A stretch of DNA of 13,621 nt from JAFAGX01 sp035623255 (GTDB lineage Bacteria; Acidobacteriota; Terriglobia; Terriglobales; Acidobacteriaceae): positions 1-13,621 of the forward strand of contig DASPTU010000042.1 of the NCBI GenBank assembly GCA_035623255.1, given 5' to 3'. How positions within the stretch are numbered: the first letter of the stretch is position 1; each line of letters opens with the position of its first letter. The position numbers were made by a program, and so were the translations under genes. Below, piece after piece: positions 1 through 6,095 of the stretch. The notes beneath the pieces are model-generated. The model saw only the letters and a program-made list of their open reading frames with translations. It searched no databases and was not told the DNA's origin.

Positions 1-2096
1 TCCAACCGGTTCAGGAACTCGGGATTGAAGGTCCGCTTGACCTCATTCATCACCAGATCATGGATTTTTTCCGACACCATCTCTTCCTTGCTCGACTGGA
101 ATCCCAGGCCTTCCCGCTTCTGCAGGTGTCGCGCGCCGATATTTGACGTCATGATCAAAATGGTGTTCTTGAAGTCCACCGTGTTCCCCAAGCCATCGGT
201 CAGCTGGCCATCTTCAAACACCTGCAGCAGGATGTTGAACACATCCGGATGCGCCTTCTCGATTTCGTCGAGCAGCACGACCGAATACGGCGCGCGCTTC
301 ACACGCTCGGTAAGCTGTCCGCCCTCTTCGTAGCCGACATATCCGGGAGGCGAGCCGATCAGCTTCGAAACCGAGTGTTTCTCCATGAATTCCGACATGT
401 CGAAGCGAATCAAGGATTTCTCAGTTCCAAACATGAACTGCGCCAAGGTCCGGGCGACTTCGGTCTTACCCACGCCAGTTGGGCCAAGGAATAGGAATGA
501 ACCAATGGGCCGGTTGGGGCTCTTCAGACCGGCACGCGAGCGGCGAATCGCTCGCGCCAAAGCCAGAATCGCTTTGTCTTGCGAAATGATCCGCTTGTGT
601 AATTCCTCTTCGATGCGAAGCAACTTCTGTGACTCTTCTTCCTTGATTGAAGTAATGGGTACGCCAGTCCAGCGCGATACCACATCCTCGATGTCCTCCC
701 GACCGACAACGCCGGTGGAGGATTCATCGAGGTGGTATTTTTCGCGAAGGGCGCGCAGGTTCTCGCGCTCTTTGCGTTCTTCGTCCGAATAGAAGCGCGC
801 CTTTTCGAACTCATGGTTCGCGATAGCGTTCTCCATACGGTGGACGATGAACTTGATGCGTTTCTGGACTTCGGTGATTTCTTCCGGCAACGAGGTCTGG
901 CGGAGTTTTACACGCGCGCCGGCTTCGTCGACCAGGTCGATCGCCTTGTCAGGCAAAAACCGATCGGGAATGTAGCGGTTGGAATGTGAAACCGCGAAGT
1001 TGATCGCCTCGTCGGTATACGTCACCGCGTGAAATTTTTCGTAGCGATCCTTAATTCCAAAAAGAATCTTGGTCGCATCGCCTTCCGTCGGTGGCGGGAC
1101 TTTCACCGCCTGGAAGCGCCGTTCCAGCGAGCGGTCTTTCTCGATGGACTTGCGATATTCGCCTGGCGTGGTCGCGCCGATACATTGAATTTCGCCGCGC
1201 GACAGTGCCGGTTTCAGGATGTTAGCCGCATCGAGCGATCCCTCCGCCGATCCCGCACCAACAAGTGTGTGCAGTTCATCGATGAAGATGATGGAGTTCT
1301 GCGACTCCATTAGTTCCTTCATGATGGTCTTGAGCCGCTCTTCAAATTGGCCGCGATACTTGGTGCCAGCCACGATGAGCGAAAGATCAAGCGCCAGAAT
1401 CCTCTTATCGGCAAGAAACGATGGAACCTCCCCATCCGCGATCCGCTGTGCTAACCCCTCGACGATGGCGGTCTTGCCGACACCCGGCTCGCCGATCAGA
1501 ACCGGATTGTTTTTCGTACGGCGGCAGAGGATCTGGATTACACGCTCCAACTCACCCTCGCGCCCAACCAGCGGATCAAGCTGCGTATCCATTGCAGCCT
1601 GGGTCAGATCACGCGAAAATTCGCTCAGCAGCGATGACTCACGCTGACGTTGCGGCTGCGCCTTCTCCTGACTGGTCCTCGCCAACTCTTCACGAATCGT
1701 CGACAGCCGAAGTCCTCGTTCATGCAGAATCTCGGCGGCAAAACACTTCTCCTCCCTCAACAATCCAAGAAGCAGATGTTCCGTGCCGATGTGCTTGTGA
1801 GAGAGCCGCTCGGCTTCTTCTGCCGCGTACGCGAGCACCCGCTTGCATTCGTTGCTGAGCGGCAGATCGACAGAAGTGGAGACCTTCTCCCGAATGGTCG
1901 TATGACCTTCAATCTGCTTGCGAATCGATTCCACCGAAGCATGCGAGCGCAAGAAACGGTTGGTCAGGGCTTTGTCTTCGCGCAACAGTCCAAGCAAAAG
2001 ATGTTCCGTCTCAATATAAGGAGAGCCAAACTGGCTGGCTTCGTAACGGGCAAAGAAGATGACGCGTCTCGCTTTTTCGGTATAACGTTCAAACAT
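1..2096 (-). CDS. clpC: ATP-dependent Clp protease ATP-binding subunit ClpC (3' end outside window)
   Basis: Hsp100/ClpC unfoldase: two AAA+ rings use ATP to thread proteins into the ClpP peptidase in the cytoplasm. 698 codons are visible from the ATG at 2096; the family usually runs to about 810-850, so the C-terminal ~100-150 residues lie beyond base 1. Seen: a duplicated Clp N-domain (about residues 3-143, each half with a TEHLLLGLLRE-type motif), D1 Walker A GEPGVGKT (K208) and Walker B FIDE (E274), a charged UVR-like coiled region (about 405-450), D2 Walker A GPTGVGKT (K544), pore motif GSPPGYVGYEEGG, Walker B LLDEIEKAH (E611), and a GLGF loop (663-666) where ClpC proteins bind ClpP. The sequence breaks off at the arginine finger (EFLNRL). 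The UVR region separates it from ClpA and ClpB. It is the last visible gene of a minus-strand series behind lolD, 222 bases away, so it probably has its own promoter. Confidence 0.97.
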   Translation of the reverse strand, partial: MFERYTEKARRVIFFARYEASQFGSPYIETEHLLLGLLREDKALTNRFLRSHASVESIRKQIEGHTTIREKVSTSVDLPLSNECKRVLAYAAEEAERLSHKHIGTEHLLLGLLREEKCFAAEILHERGLRLSTIREELARTSQEKAQPQRQRESSLLSEFSRDLTQAAMDTQLDPLVGREGELERVIQILCRRTKNNPVLIGEPGVGKTAIVEGLAQRIADGEVPSFLADKRILALDLSLIVAGTKYRGQFEERLKTIMKELMESQNSIIFIDELHTLVGAGSAEGSLDAANILKPALSRGEIQCIGATTPGEYRKSIEKDRSLERRFQAVKVPPPTEGDATKILFGIKDRYEKFHAVTYTDEAINFAVSHSNRYIPDRFLPDKAIDLVDEAGARVKLRQTSLPEEITEVQKRIKFIVHRMENAIANHEFEKARFYSDEERKERENLRALREKYHLDESSTGVVGREDIEDVVSRWTGVPITSIKEEESQKLLRIEEELHKRIISQDKAILALARAIRRSRAGLKSPNRPIGSFLFLGPTGVGKTEVARTLAQFMFGTEKSLIRFDMSEFMEKHSVSKLIGSPPGYVGYEEGGQLTERVKRAPYSVVLLDEIEKAHPDVFNILLQVFEDGQLTDGLGNTVDFKNTILIMTSNIGARHLQKREGLGFQSSKEEMVSEKIHDLVMNEVKRTFNPEFLNRL

Positions 2097-2117
2097 AAAA
2101 CCCTACCCCCTGGACTG

Positions 2118-2138
2118 CCGAGAGAGCGCAACTCTCGG
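2118..2138 (-). promoter_or_regulatory. Inverted repeat in clpC 5' leader
   Basis: A perfect 7-bp inverted repeat, CCGAGAG / CTCTCGG, is separated by 7 bases (AGCGCAA), with its inner edge 22 bases upstream of the clpC start codon. The 7-N7-7 layout is the same as the HspR-associated (HAIR) operator, but the bases do not match the HAIR consensus, nor CIRCE or CtsR boxes. It may be a leader RNA hairpin, an operator, or a member of the repeat family seen after mglA. Confidence 0.45.
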
Positions 2139-2184
2139 AGCTGGCGTGCCTAGTTGGGTCATGCCAACACAATGCCACAGTTTG

Positions 2185-2213
2185 CCGATAAAATCCTTCA
2201 ATTCTGTTGCCAA
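2185..2213 (-). promoter_or_regulatory. Candidate sigma-70-type promoter for clpC
   Basis: On the minus strand TTGGCA (2213-2208) is followed after exactly 17 bases by TATCGG (2190-2185). The -35 matches well and the -10 only moderately (TAT plus three mismatches). It lies about 90 bases before clpC, in the only gap large enough for a separate promoter after lolD. Confidence 0.25.
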
Positions 2214-2318
2214 TCCGGTTACCACGGATACCCCATCGTTCCGCTAGTACTCTTTACTCACTCCATAGTTGTTATCATTCCGGCACGTCATCTCATAAAA
2301 GTCAATTGCCGCTTCGTG

Positions 2319-3029
2319 CTACACGGGAAACGCTTCCGGTGCAACCTCCTCCATTTTGCCATTCTGCAACCGCAGCACTCGATGACAACGCCGCGCAAAA
2401 ACAAGATTGTGCGTGGCAATCAGGGAGGTGAGCTGGCACTCGCGATGGAGCCTGGCGATCAATTCAAAAACTGAATCTGCAGTGCGGCTGTCCAAGTCCC
2501 CAGTCGGTTCGTCGGCCAGCAGGATCTTTGGTTGAGCGATCAGCGCCCGGGCCAACGCCACCCTCTGCTGTTCGCCACCGGAGAGTTCACCCGATCGGTG
2601 GCCGGCACGCTGCTCCAAACCAATCGCATTCAGCCAGTGCAAAGCTTTGGCGTTTGCCTCCGGCTGTGAGATTCCTCTGACGAGCAATGGCATAGCCACG
2701 TTTTCCAATGCCGTGAACTCCGGCAAAAGATAGTGGAACTGCCAAACAAAACCGACTTCCCGGTTGCGGAATTCGGCGGCGGCATCCTCGGAAAGCGAAT
2801 TCAGCCGCAGATTCGCGCAGTATACGTCACCCGCAGAAGGCCTATCAAGCGCGCCTAGGATGTGCAGCAGTGTACTCTTCCCTGCTCCCGATTCGCCCAC
2901 GATCCCCAGCATCTCGCCCTTGGCGACTTGGAATGATAAGTTTTCAAAGAGCACCAAGCTCGAATTACCCGAGCGAAAGACCTTCTTTAGCCCTTCGACC
3001 CTCAAGCAGGCCTTTTCTATTAGATGCAA
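2319..3029 (-). CDS. lolD: LolD-type lipoprotein-releasing ABC transporter ATP-binding protein
   Basis: ATPase subunit that powers release of outer-membrane lipoproteins from the inner membrane to the periplasmic carrier LolA, working with a LolC/E permease. The 236 residues carry all ABC motifs: Walker A GESGAGKST (45-53), Q-loop at Q97, signature LSGGEQQ (149-155), Walker B ILLADE (169-174) and the switch histidine H207. Length fits LolD/MacB-type ATPases (about 230). The start is a TTG at 3029, chosen because GAGGAG lies 8 bases upstream (3043-3038) and no ATG fits. The permease gene just upstream on the same strand supports the Lol role. Other members of the MacB/FtsE-like group cannot be excluded by sequence alone. 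Confidence 0.9.
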   Translation of the reverse strand: MHLIEKACLRVEGLKKVFRSGNSSLVLFENLSFQVAKGEMLGIVGESGAGKSTLLHILGALDRPSAGDVYCANLRLNSLSEDAAAEFRNREVGFVWQFHYLLPEFTALENVAMPLLVRGISQPEANAKALHWLNAIGLEQRAGHRSGELSGGEQQRVALARALIAQPKILLADEPTGDLDSRTADSVFELIARLHRECQLTSLIATHNLVFARRCHRVLRLQNGKMEEVAPEAFPV

Positions 3030-3065
3030 CCGCTATGCTCCTCGTCACATTAGGACTCGCGATCA

Positions 3066-3195
3066 GCTACAACGTGTAGCCCCGCGTCCTCCATTAAAAC
3101 ACGAGCAGCAGACTATTGTTCTACCCTCCCACCGATAACATTCACAAGAAAAACTGTACGCTGGAGTTCACAAAGGTAGATGTGACCCCGGTCAC
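3066..3195 (-). promoter_or_regulatory. lolC-lolD spacer with two small palindromes
   Basis: The 194-base gap between the permease stop and lolD contains two short inverted repeats: GCTACA-ACG-TGTAGC (3066-3080) and GTGACC-CC-GGTCAC (3182-3195). Neither is followed by a T-run in the direction of transcription, so they are not obvious terminators. I see no convincing promoter hexamer pair. They could be operators or mRNA hairpins; function is unknown. Confidence 0.2.
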
Positions 3196-3223
3196 GGCGA
3201 GATGGCCTTCCCCGCGGGAGGTG

Positions 3224-4540
3224 TCACTCGTATCGCAGGGCTTCGGCCGGCAGGATTCGTGCCGCCGACCAGGAGGGATAGATGGTGGCAATCAGCGAAA
3301 TACCAACTGCCACCAGAGCCACCAAGATGCCATCCGTGGCTCGCGGAGCGAATGGTACATAGTCGATGGAGTACACCTCCGGCGCGAGCGAAAGTAGATG
3401 ATAATGTCCGCCAAACCAGGAAAGCGAAAAGCCAAGAACCAGACCGATAGCGGTGCCAACCACACCGATCAGCAGACCTTGTGAGATGAAGATCCGCCGC
3501 ACCTGCGATTTGCGCGTCCCCATCGACATCAGCACCGCAATGTCACGGGTCTTCTCCATCACCATCATGGTCAGCGAGATCAGAATGTTCAAAGCCGCGA
3601 CGAAAACTATCAGCCCGATGGTAATGAATGTGACTAAACGCTCCAGGCGCAGAGCGCGAAACAGAGCTTTGTTCTGCTCCATCCAGTTCGTGGTCATGAA
3701 GCCTTTACCGGCCGCTTGTTCGATCTCTTCGGCGATCTGCCCGGCTCGGTAGATGTCGTCTACCTTGAATTCCAGAACGGAAATCTCGTCGCCAAGTCCG
3801 AAGAGCCGCTGCGCGTCGCTCAGGCGAGCAAATGCCCAAGAGAAATCATAGTCGTAGAATCCGGAATCAAAGATTCCCGCTACGCGAAACCGATTGTATT
3901 TCGGAACCATTCCGAACGGTGTGAGTTCTCCCTGCGGGCTGGTGACCAAAACGACCGAACCGATGCCTGCGCCTAAGTCGTCGGCCATGTCTTTCCCAAG
4001 AATGATGGGCGGCATGGCCGAAACTCGAGATTCAACGTCCTTGAGGGCGTCAGGAGTAGCAACTGCATGGCTCTCTGACCCGCCGCTTGTTTTCGAACCG
4101 GGCTGCGTTTGATCCTGATCCAGAGCATCAGCCGAACCGAGCTTCACGGTTTTCAACAAGTCGCTCACTCTGCGCTCATCCGCGGGAACAATACCTTTAA
4201 GCACAGCGCCGCGCGCCCGCGGCCCACGCGAAATAAGTACTTGCTCATAGATCGCCGGGGCCGCGGCAAACACATGGGGCAATTTGGACAAGCGCTCCAT
4301 CAAGAGCTGCCAGTTTCGGATGCCATCGCTTTGCACCCGCAGCAGATTGATGTGCGAACTCGATCCAAGCAGGCGATCCTGGAGATCTTGACGAAATCCG
4401 TTGTTGATCGCCAAGGCAATGACCAGAGATGCAACACCCGCAGCAACACCCGCGATAGAAATGGCCGTAATTACGCCGATGACGGCTTGGCGCCGCTTCG
4501 CGCGCAAATATCGTCTTGCGATAAACAGCTCGAAAGTCAT
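3224..4540 (-). CDS. lolC: LolC/LolE-family lipoprotein-releasing system permease
   Basis: Inner-membrane permease of the lipoprotein-release ABC transporter, partner of the adjacent LolD. The 438 residues show the LolC/E plan: a conserved start (LFIARRYLRAKRR), a first membrane segment at about 20-46, a large periplasmic domain (about 47-300), then three FtsX-type segments at about 302-328, 350-376 and 403-423. The motif EKTRDIAVLMSMGTRKSQV (329-347) is the FtsX-like coupling region that contacts the ATPase. A Ser/Gly/Gln-rich stretch at about 136-170 looks like a lineage-specific insertion in the periplasmic domain. Only one permease gene is present, so it may form a homodimer as in LolDF systems; C versus E cannot be decided. 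The start ATG has no clear Shine-Dalgarno sequence, but the N-terminus matches the family, so I keep it. Confidence 0.9.
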   Translation of the reverse strand: MTFELFIARRYLRAKRRQAVIGVITAISIAGVAAGVASLVIALAINNGFRQDLQDRLLGSSSHINLLRVQSDGIRNWQLLMERLSKLPHVFAAAPAIYEQVLISRGPRARGAVLKGIVPADERRVSDLLKTVKLGSADALDQDQTQPGSKTSGGSESHAVATPDALKDVESRVSAMPPIILGKDMADDLGAGIGSVVLVTSPQGELTPFGMVPKYNRFRVAGIFDSGFYDYDFSWAFARLSDAQRLFGLGDEISVLEFKVDDIYRAGQIAEEIEQAAGKGFMTTNWMEQNKALFRALRLERLVTFITIGLIVFVAALNILISLTMMVMEKTRDIAVLMSMGTRKSQVRRIFISQGLLIGVVGTAIGLVLGFSLSWFGGHYHLLSLAPEVYSIDYVPFAPRATDGILVALVAVGISLIATIYPSWSAARILPAEALRYE

Positions 4541-4605
4541 CGTTAATCAAAATCGTAGCACTAGACTAGACTCGAACCGCCGGCATTCGCGATTCTCGCG
4601 GATTT

Positions 4606-5130
4606 CTAAGCGCCGACACGATATTCGGTTTTTACCAGCCCACTCGGATAATCCTTGGTCTCCACATGGTGCAAGTGGATATCATGCGGCAGTGAGCCGA
4701 ACAGCGGGATGCCCTCGCCAATGAGCACAGGAACACGGGTGATAATCAGCCGCTGGATCAGGCCCGCGCGCAGGAATCCCTGAATGGTGACTCCTCCATC
4801 GACATAAACGTTCTGCGCGCCGCTGGCGGCAAGTTTGGAAGCAATCTCCGCTGGAGACCCTGTCATTTGCTCTACCGCCTCTCCGAGCGCCCGAGAAACG
4901 TCCAGCCTCCGGTGGCTTAGAACCACAACTCGCCTTTTCCCGTACGGCCACTCGTCAAAGCCCAGCACTGTCTCGAATGTCTTGCGGCCTATCACAAGCG
5001 TATCGATAGTTGCCATGAACTCCTCATAGCCGTGTGGCTCGCCTCCATCCGGTGGGAGGAAGTCGAGGTCGCCATTCAGGCGCGCAATAAAGCCATCCAC
5101 GCTGGTCCCAATAAAGACTGAAAGTGTCAT
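4606..5130 (-). CDS. Dihydrofolate reductase / RibD C-terminal-like family protein
   Basis: A 174-residue member of the RibD C-terminal/DHFR-like fold (COG0262 type), small NADPH-dependent reductases whose true substrates are mostly unknown. Seen: N-terminal strand SVFIGTSVDGFIA (about 4-16), the motif LVIGRKTFE, a central VVVLSHR strand, and the glycine-rich YVDGGVTIQGFL with the following LIITRVPVLIGEGIPLF typical of these proteins. I start at the internal ATG at 5130, because AGGAG lies six bases upstream (5141-5137) and the upstream 16-residue extension does not look like the family. It is the first gene of the minus-strand series leading into lolC, and is divergent from mglA. It is unlikely to be the housekeeping folate DHFR, and nothing nearby ties it to riboflavin synthesis. 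Confidence 0.85.
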   Translation of the reverse strand: MTLSVFIGTSVDGFIARLNGDLDFLPPDGGEPHGYEEFMATIDTLVIGRKTFETVLGFDEWPYGKRRVVVLSHRRLDVSRALGEAVEQMTGSPAEIASKLAASGAQNVYVDGGVTIQGFLRAGLIQRLIITRVPVLIGEGIPLFGSLPHDIHLHHVETKDYPSGLVKTEYRVGA

Positions 5131-5136
5131 CCCACA

Positions 5137-5141
5137 CTCCT
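5137..5141 (-). promoter_or_regulatory. Ribosome binding site deciding the start of the DHFR-family gene
   Basis: AGGAG on the minus strand, six bases before the ATG at 5130. It supports this internal start over an in-frame start 48 bases upstream at 5178. Confidence 0.75.
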
Positions 5142-5185
5142 GAGTCAGCTGCGCGGTCAAGGCCTCCGAGCGAGGCATCGACTCA

Positions 5186-5242
5186 AGTAACTGGAGTAAC
5201 CTGCAGTAACTTTGGCCCCTGTGATATAAACCAAGCAGTAAC
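5186..5242 (+). promoter_or_regulatory. AGTAAC direct-repeat array upstream of mglA
   Basis: Four exact copies of AGTAAC lie at 5186-5191, 5195-5200, 5205-5210 and 5237-5242. The first three are spaced 9 and 10 bases apart, about one helical turn, and end where the -35 of the mglA promoter would be. The fourth falls at the expected transcription start. The layout resembles a binding array for an activator, or a repressor covering the promoter. The regulator is unknown. Confidence 0.45.
5222..5230 (+). promoter_or_regulatory. Extended -10 promoter of mglA
   Basis: TGATATAAA reads as an extended -10 (TGn plus TATAAA, one mismatch from TATAAT). No good -35 hexamer stands 16-18 bases upstream (TGCAGT at 17), as expected for an extended -10 or activator-dependent promoter. 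Transcription would begin near 5237, giving a leader of about 70 bases before the TTG start. Confidence 0.5.
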
Positions 5243-5258
5243 GATCCAAAAATTTGCA

Positions 5259-5288
5259 GCGGCAGATGTTCGAGCCGTCGTCTGCCGC
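5259..5288 (+). promoter_or_regulatory. Strong hairpin in mglA leader, loop complementary to SD region
   Basis: GCGGCAGATG (5259-5268) pairs with CGTCTGCCGC (5279-5288) over ten base pairs, including one G-U. It ends 7 bases before the GAGGAAGG ribosome binding site. The loop bases TCGAGC (5270-5275) are complementary to GCTCGA (5292-5297), which overlaps the start of that site. The RNA could therefore switch between the hairpin and a pairing that covers the ribosome site. The function is inferred. Confidence 0.45.
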
Positions 5289-5295
5289 AAAGCTC

Positions 5296-5303
5296 GAGGA
5301 AGG
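5296..5303 (+). promoter_or_regulatory. Ribosome binding site deciding the TTG start of mglA
   Basis: GAGGAAGG, with its AGGA core 6 bases before the TTG at 5307. Together with the conserved SFIN N-terminus it fixes the start there, rather than at an in-frame start 183 bases upstream. Confidence 0.8.
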
Positions 5304-5306
5304 TCT

Positions 5307-5894
5307 TTGAGTTTCATCAATTTTGCAGCCCGGGAGATCAATTGCAAGATCGTGTACTACGGTGCCGGTCTGGGCGGCAAGACCACCAATCTGCAATTTA
5401 TCTATCAGAAGACCGCGGAGCAGCAGAAGGGCAAGATGATCTCGCTCGCCACTGAGACTGATCGTACGCTGTTCTTCGATTTTCTGCCGCTGGATCTAGG
5501 CTCAGTGCGCGGCTTCAAGACCCGCATCCATCTTTATACCGTTCCGGGTCAGGTCTTCTACGACGCCAGCCGTAAGCTGATCCTGCGCGGCGTCGATGGA
5601 ATCGTCTTCGTGGCCGATTCCCAGCAGGAGCGTATGGACGCCAACCACGAAGCCCTCGATAATCTGATGGACAACCTTAAAGAACACGGCTACGACTTCC
5701 AGAAAATTCCCTACGTTCTGCAACTCAATAAACGCGATCTGCCCAATATCCTGCCAGTCGAAACGCTGACCAAAGAGCTGCGCCGCAAGAACGAAACTGT
5801 TCTAGAAGCGATTGCATTTCATGGTCAGGGCGTCTTCGAGACCCTCAAGGAAATTGCCCGCCAAGTCCTCGTCGAACTCAAGCAAGGCAGCTAA
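5307..5894 (+). CDS. mglA: MglA-family small Ras-like GTPase (gliding/polarity protein)
   Basis: Bacterial Ras-like GTPase that in Myxococcus sets front-rear polarity and controls type IV pili and gliding. From the TTG at 5307 the protein is 195 residues, the length I recall for M. xanthus MglA, and begins SFIN as that protein does. Seen: P-loop GAGLGGKT (19-26), switch 1 TETDRTLFFDFLPL (49-62) with R53, the MglA-type TVPGQ (78-82), where a threonine replaces the usual Ras aspartate and Q82 is kept, and the guanine-specificity motif NKRD (141-144). All catalytic elements look intact. No mglB (GAP) gene is adjacent: a DHFR-family gene lies divergently upstream and an ATPase gene convergently downstream. 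Regulation may act through the AGTAAC array and the leader hairpin. Identity is firm; the role in motility here is inferred, helped by pilT 4.6 kb away. Confidence 0.95.
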   Translation: MSFINFAAREINCKIVYYGAGLGGKTTNLQFIYQKTAEQQKGKMISLATETDRTLFFDFLPLDLGSVRGFKTRIHLYTVPGQVFYDASRKLILRGVDGIVFVADSQQERMDANHEALDNLMDNLKEHGYDFQKIPYVLQLNKRDLPNILPVETLTKELRRKNETVLEAIAFHGQGVFETLKEIARQVLVELKQGS

Positions 5895-5948
5895 GAAGCG
5901 CCAGCGATGGCAGTGTCGCGCTAAGTGGCGGAGGCAATACTTGCGTGG

Positions 5949-6026
5949 GGACGGGCGTCTGGCCCGTCCAAGCCGAGCGCAACTCGACGGCTGGCCCCCT
6001 CAAGCCTAGTTTCGGCTTGAGAGGGG
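5949..6026 (+). repeat. Cluster of three hairpins after mglA (possible REP-like element)
   Basis: Three successive inverted repeats: GGACGGGC-N5-GCCCGTCC (5949-5969, perfect 8-bp stem), an imperfect CGAG-CGCAA-CTCG flanked by AGC and GGCT (5971-5992), and CCCC plus CTCAAGCC-N7-GGCTTGAG plus GGGG with one bulged A (5995-6026). None has a T-tract, so they are not classical terminators. The middle one shares the 11 bases GAGCGCAACTC with the hairpin before clpC. The arrangement resembles REP/BIME-type intergenic repeats, and could also protect the mglA transcript end. Confidence 0.5.
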
Positions 6027-6036
6027 AAATGTGTCT

Positions 6037-6069
6037 AAAAAAAAACGCCGGGCCGGTTAGCCCAGCGTT
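6037..6069 (-). terminator. Rho-independent terminator of the Clp-like ATPase gene
   Basis: Read on the minus strand, AACGCTGGGC (6069-6060) pairs with GCCCGGCGTT (6053-6044) across a 6-base loop. One pair is a G-U. The stem runs straight into a 9-base T-tract (6045-6037). It lies 27 bases after the ATPase stop. On the plus strand the G-U becomes a C-A mismatch and only four T follow, so it should act mainly on the minus strand. Confidence 0.85.
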
Positions 6070-6095
6070 TTCTGTCTGCAGACCTACGTACAAAG

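Noticed and set aside
2118..2138. CIRCE, CtsR or canonical HAIR operator before clpC
   Set aside because: Only the 7-N7-7 geometry resembles HAIR. The bases do not match any of these consensus operators.
4588..4600. Hairpin CGCGA-TTC-TCGCG after the DHFR-family gene as a terminator
   Set aside because: The stem has only five pairs and no T-run follows in the direction of transcription.
5124..5306. A 61-residue N-terminal extension of MglA from an upstream ATG
   Set aside because: MglA proteins begin at the SFIN segment. The TTG at 5307 has a good ribosome site, and the extension would overlap the promoter and hairpin.
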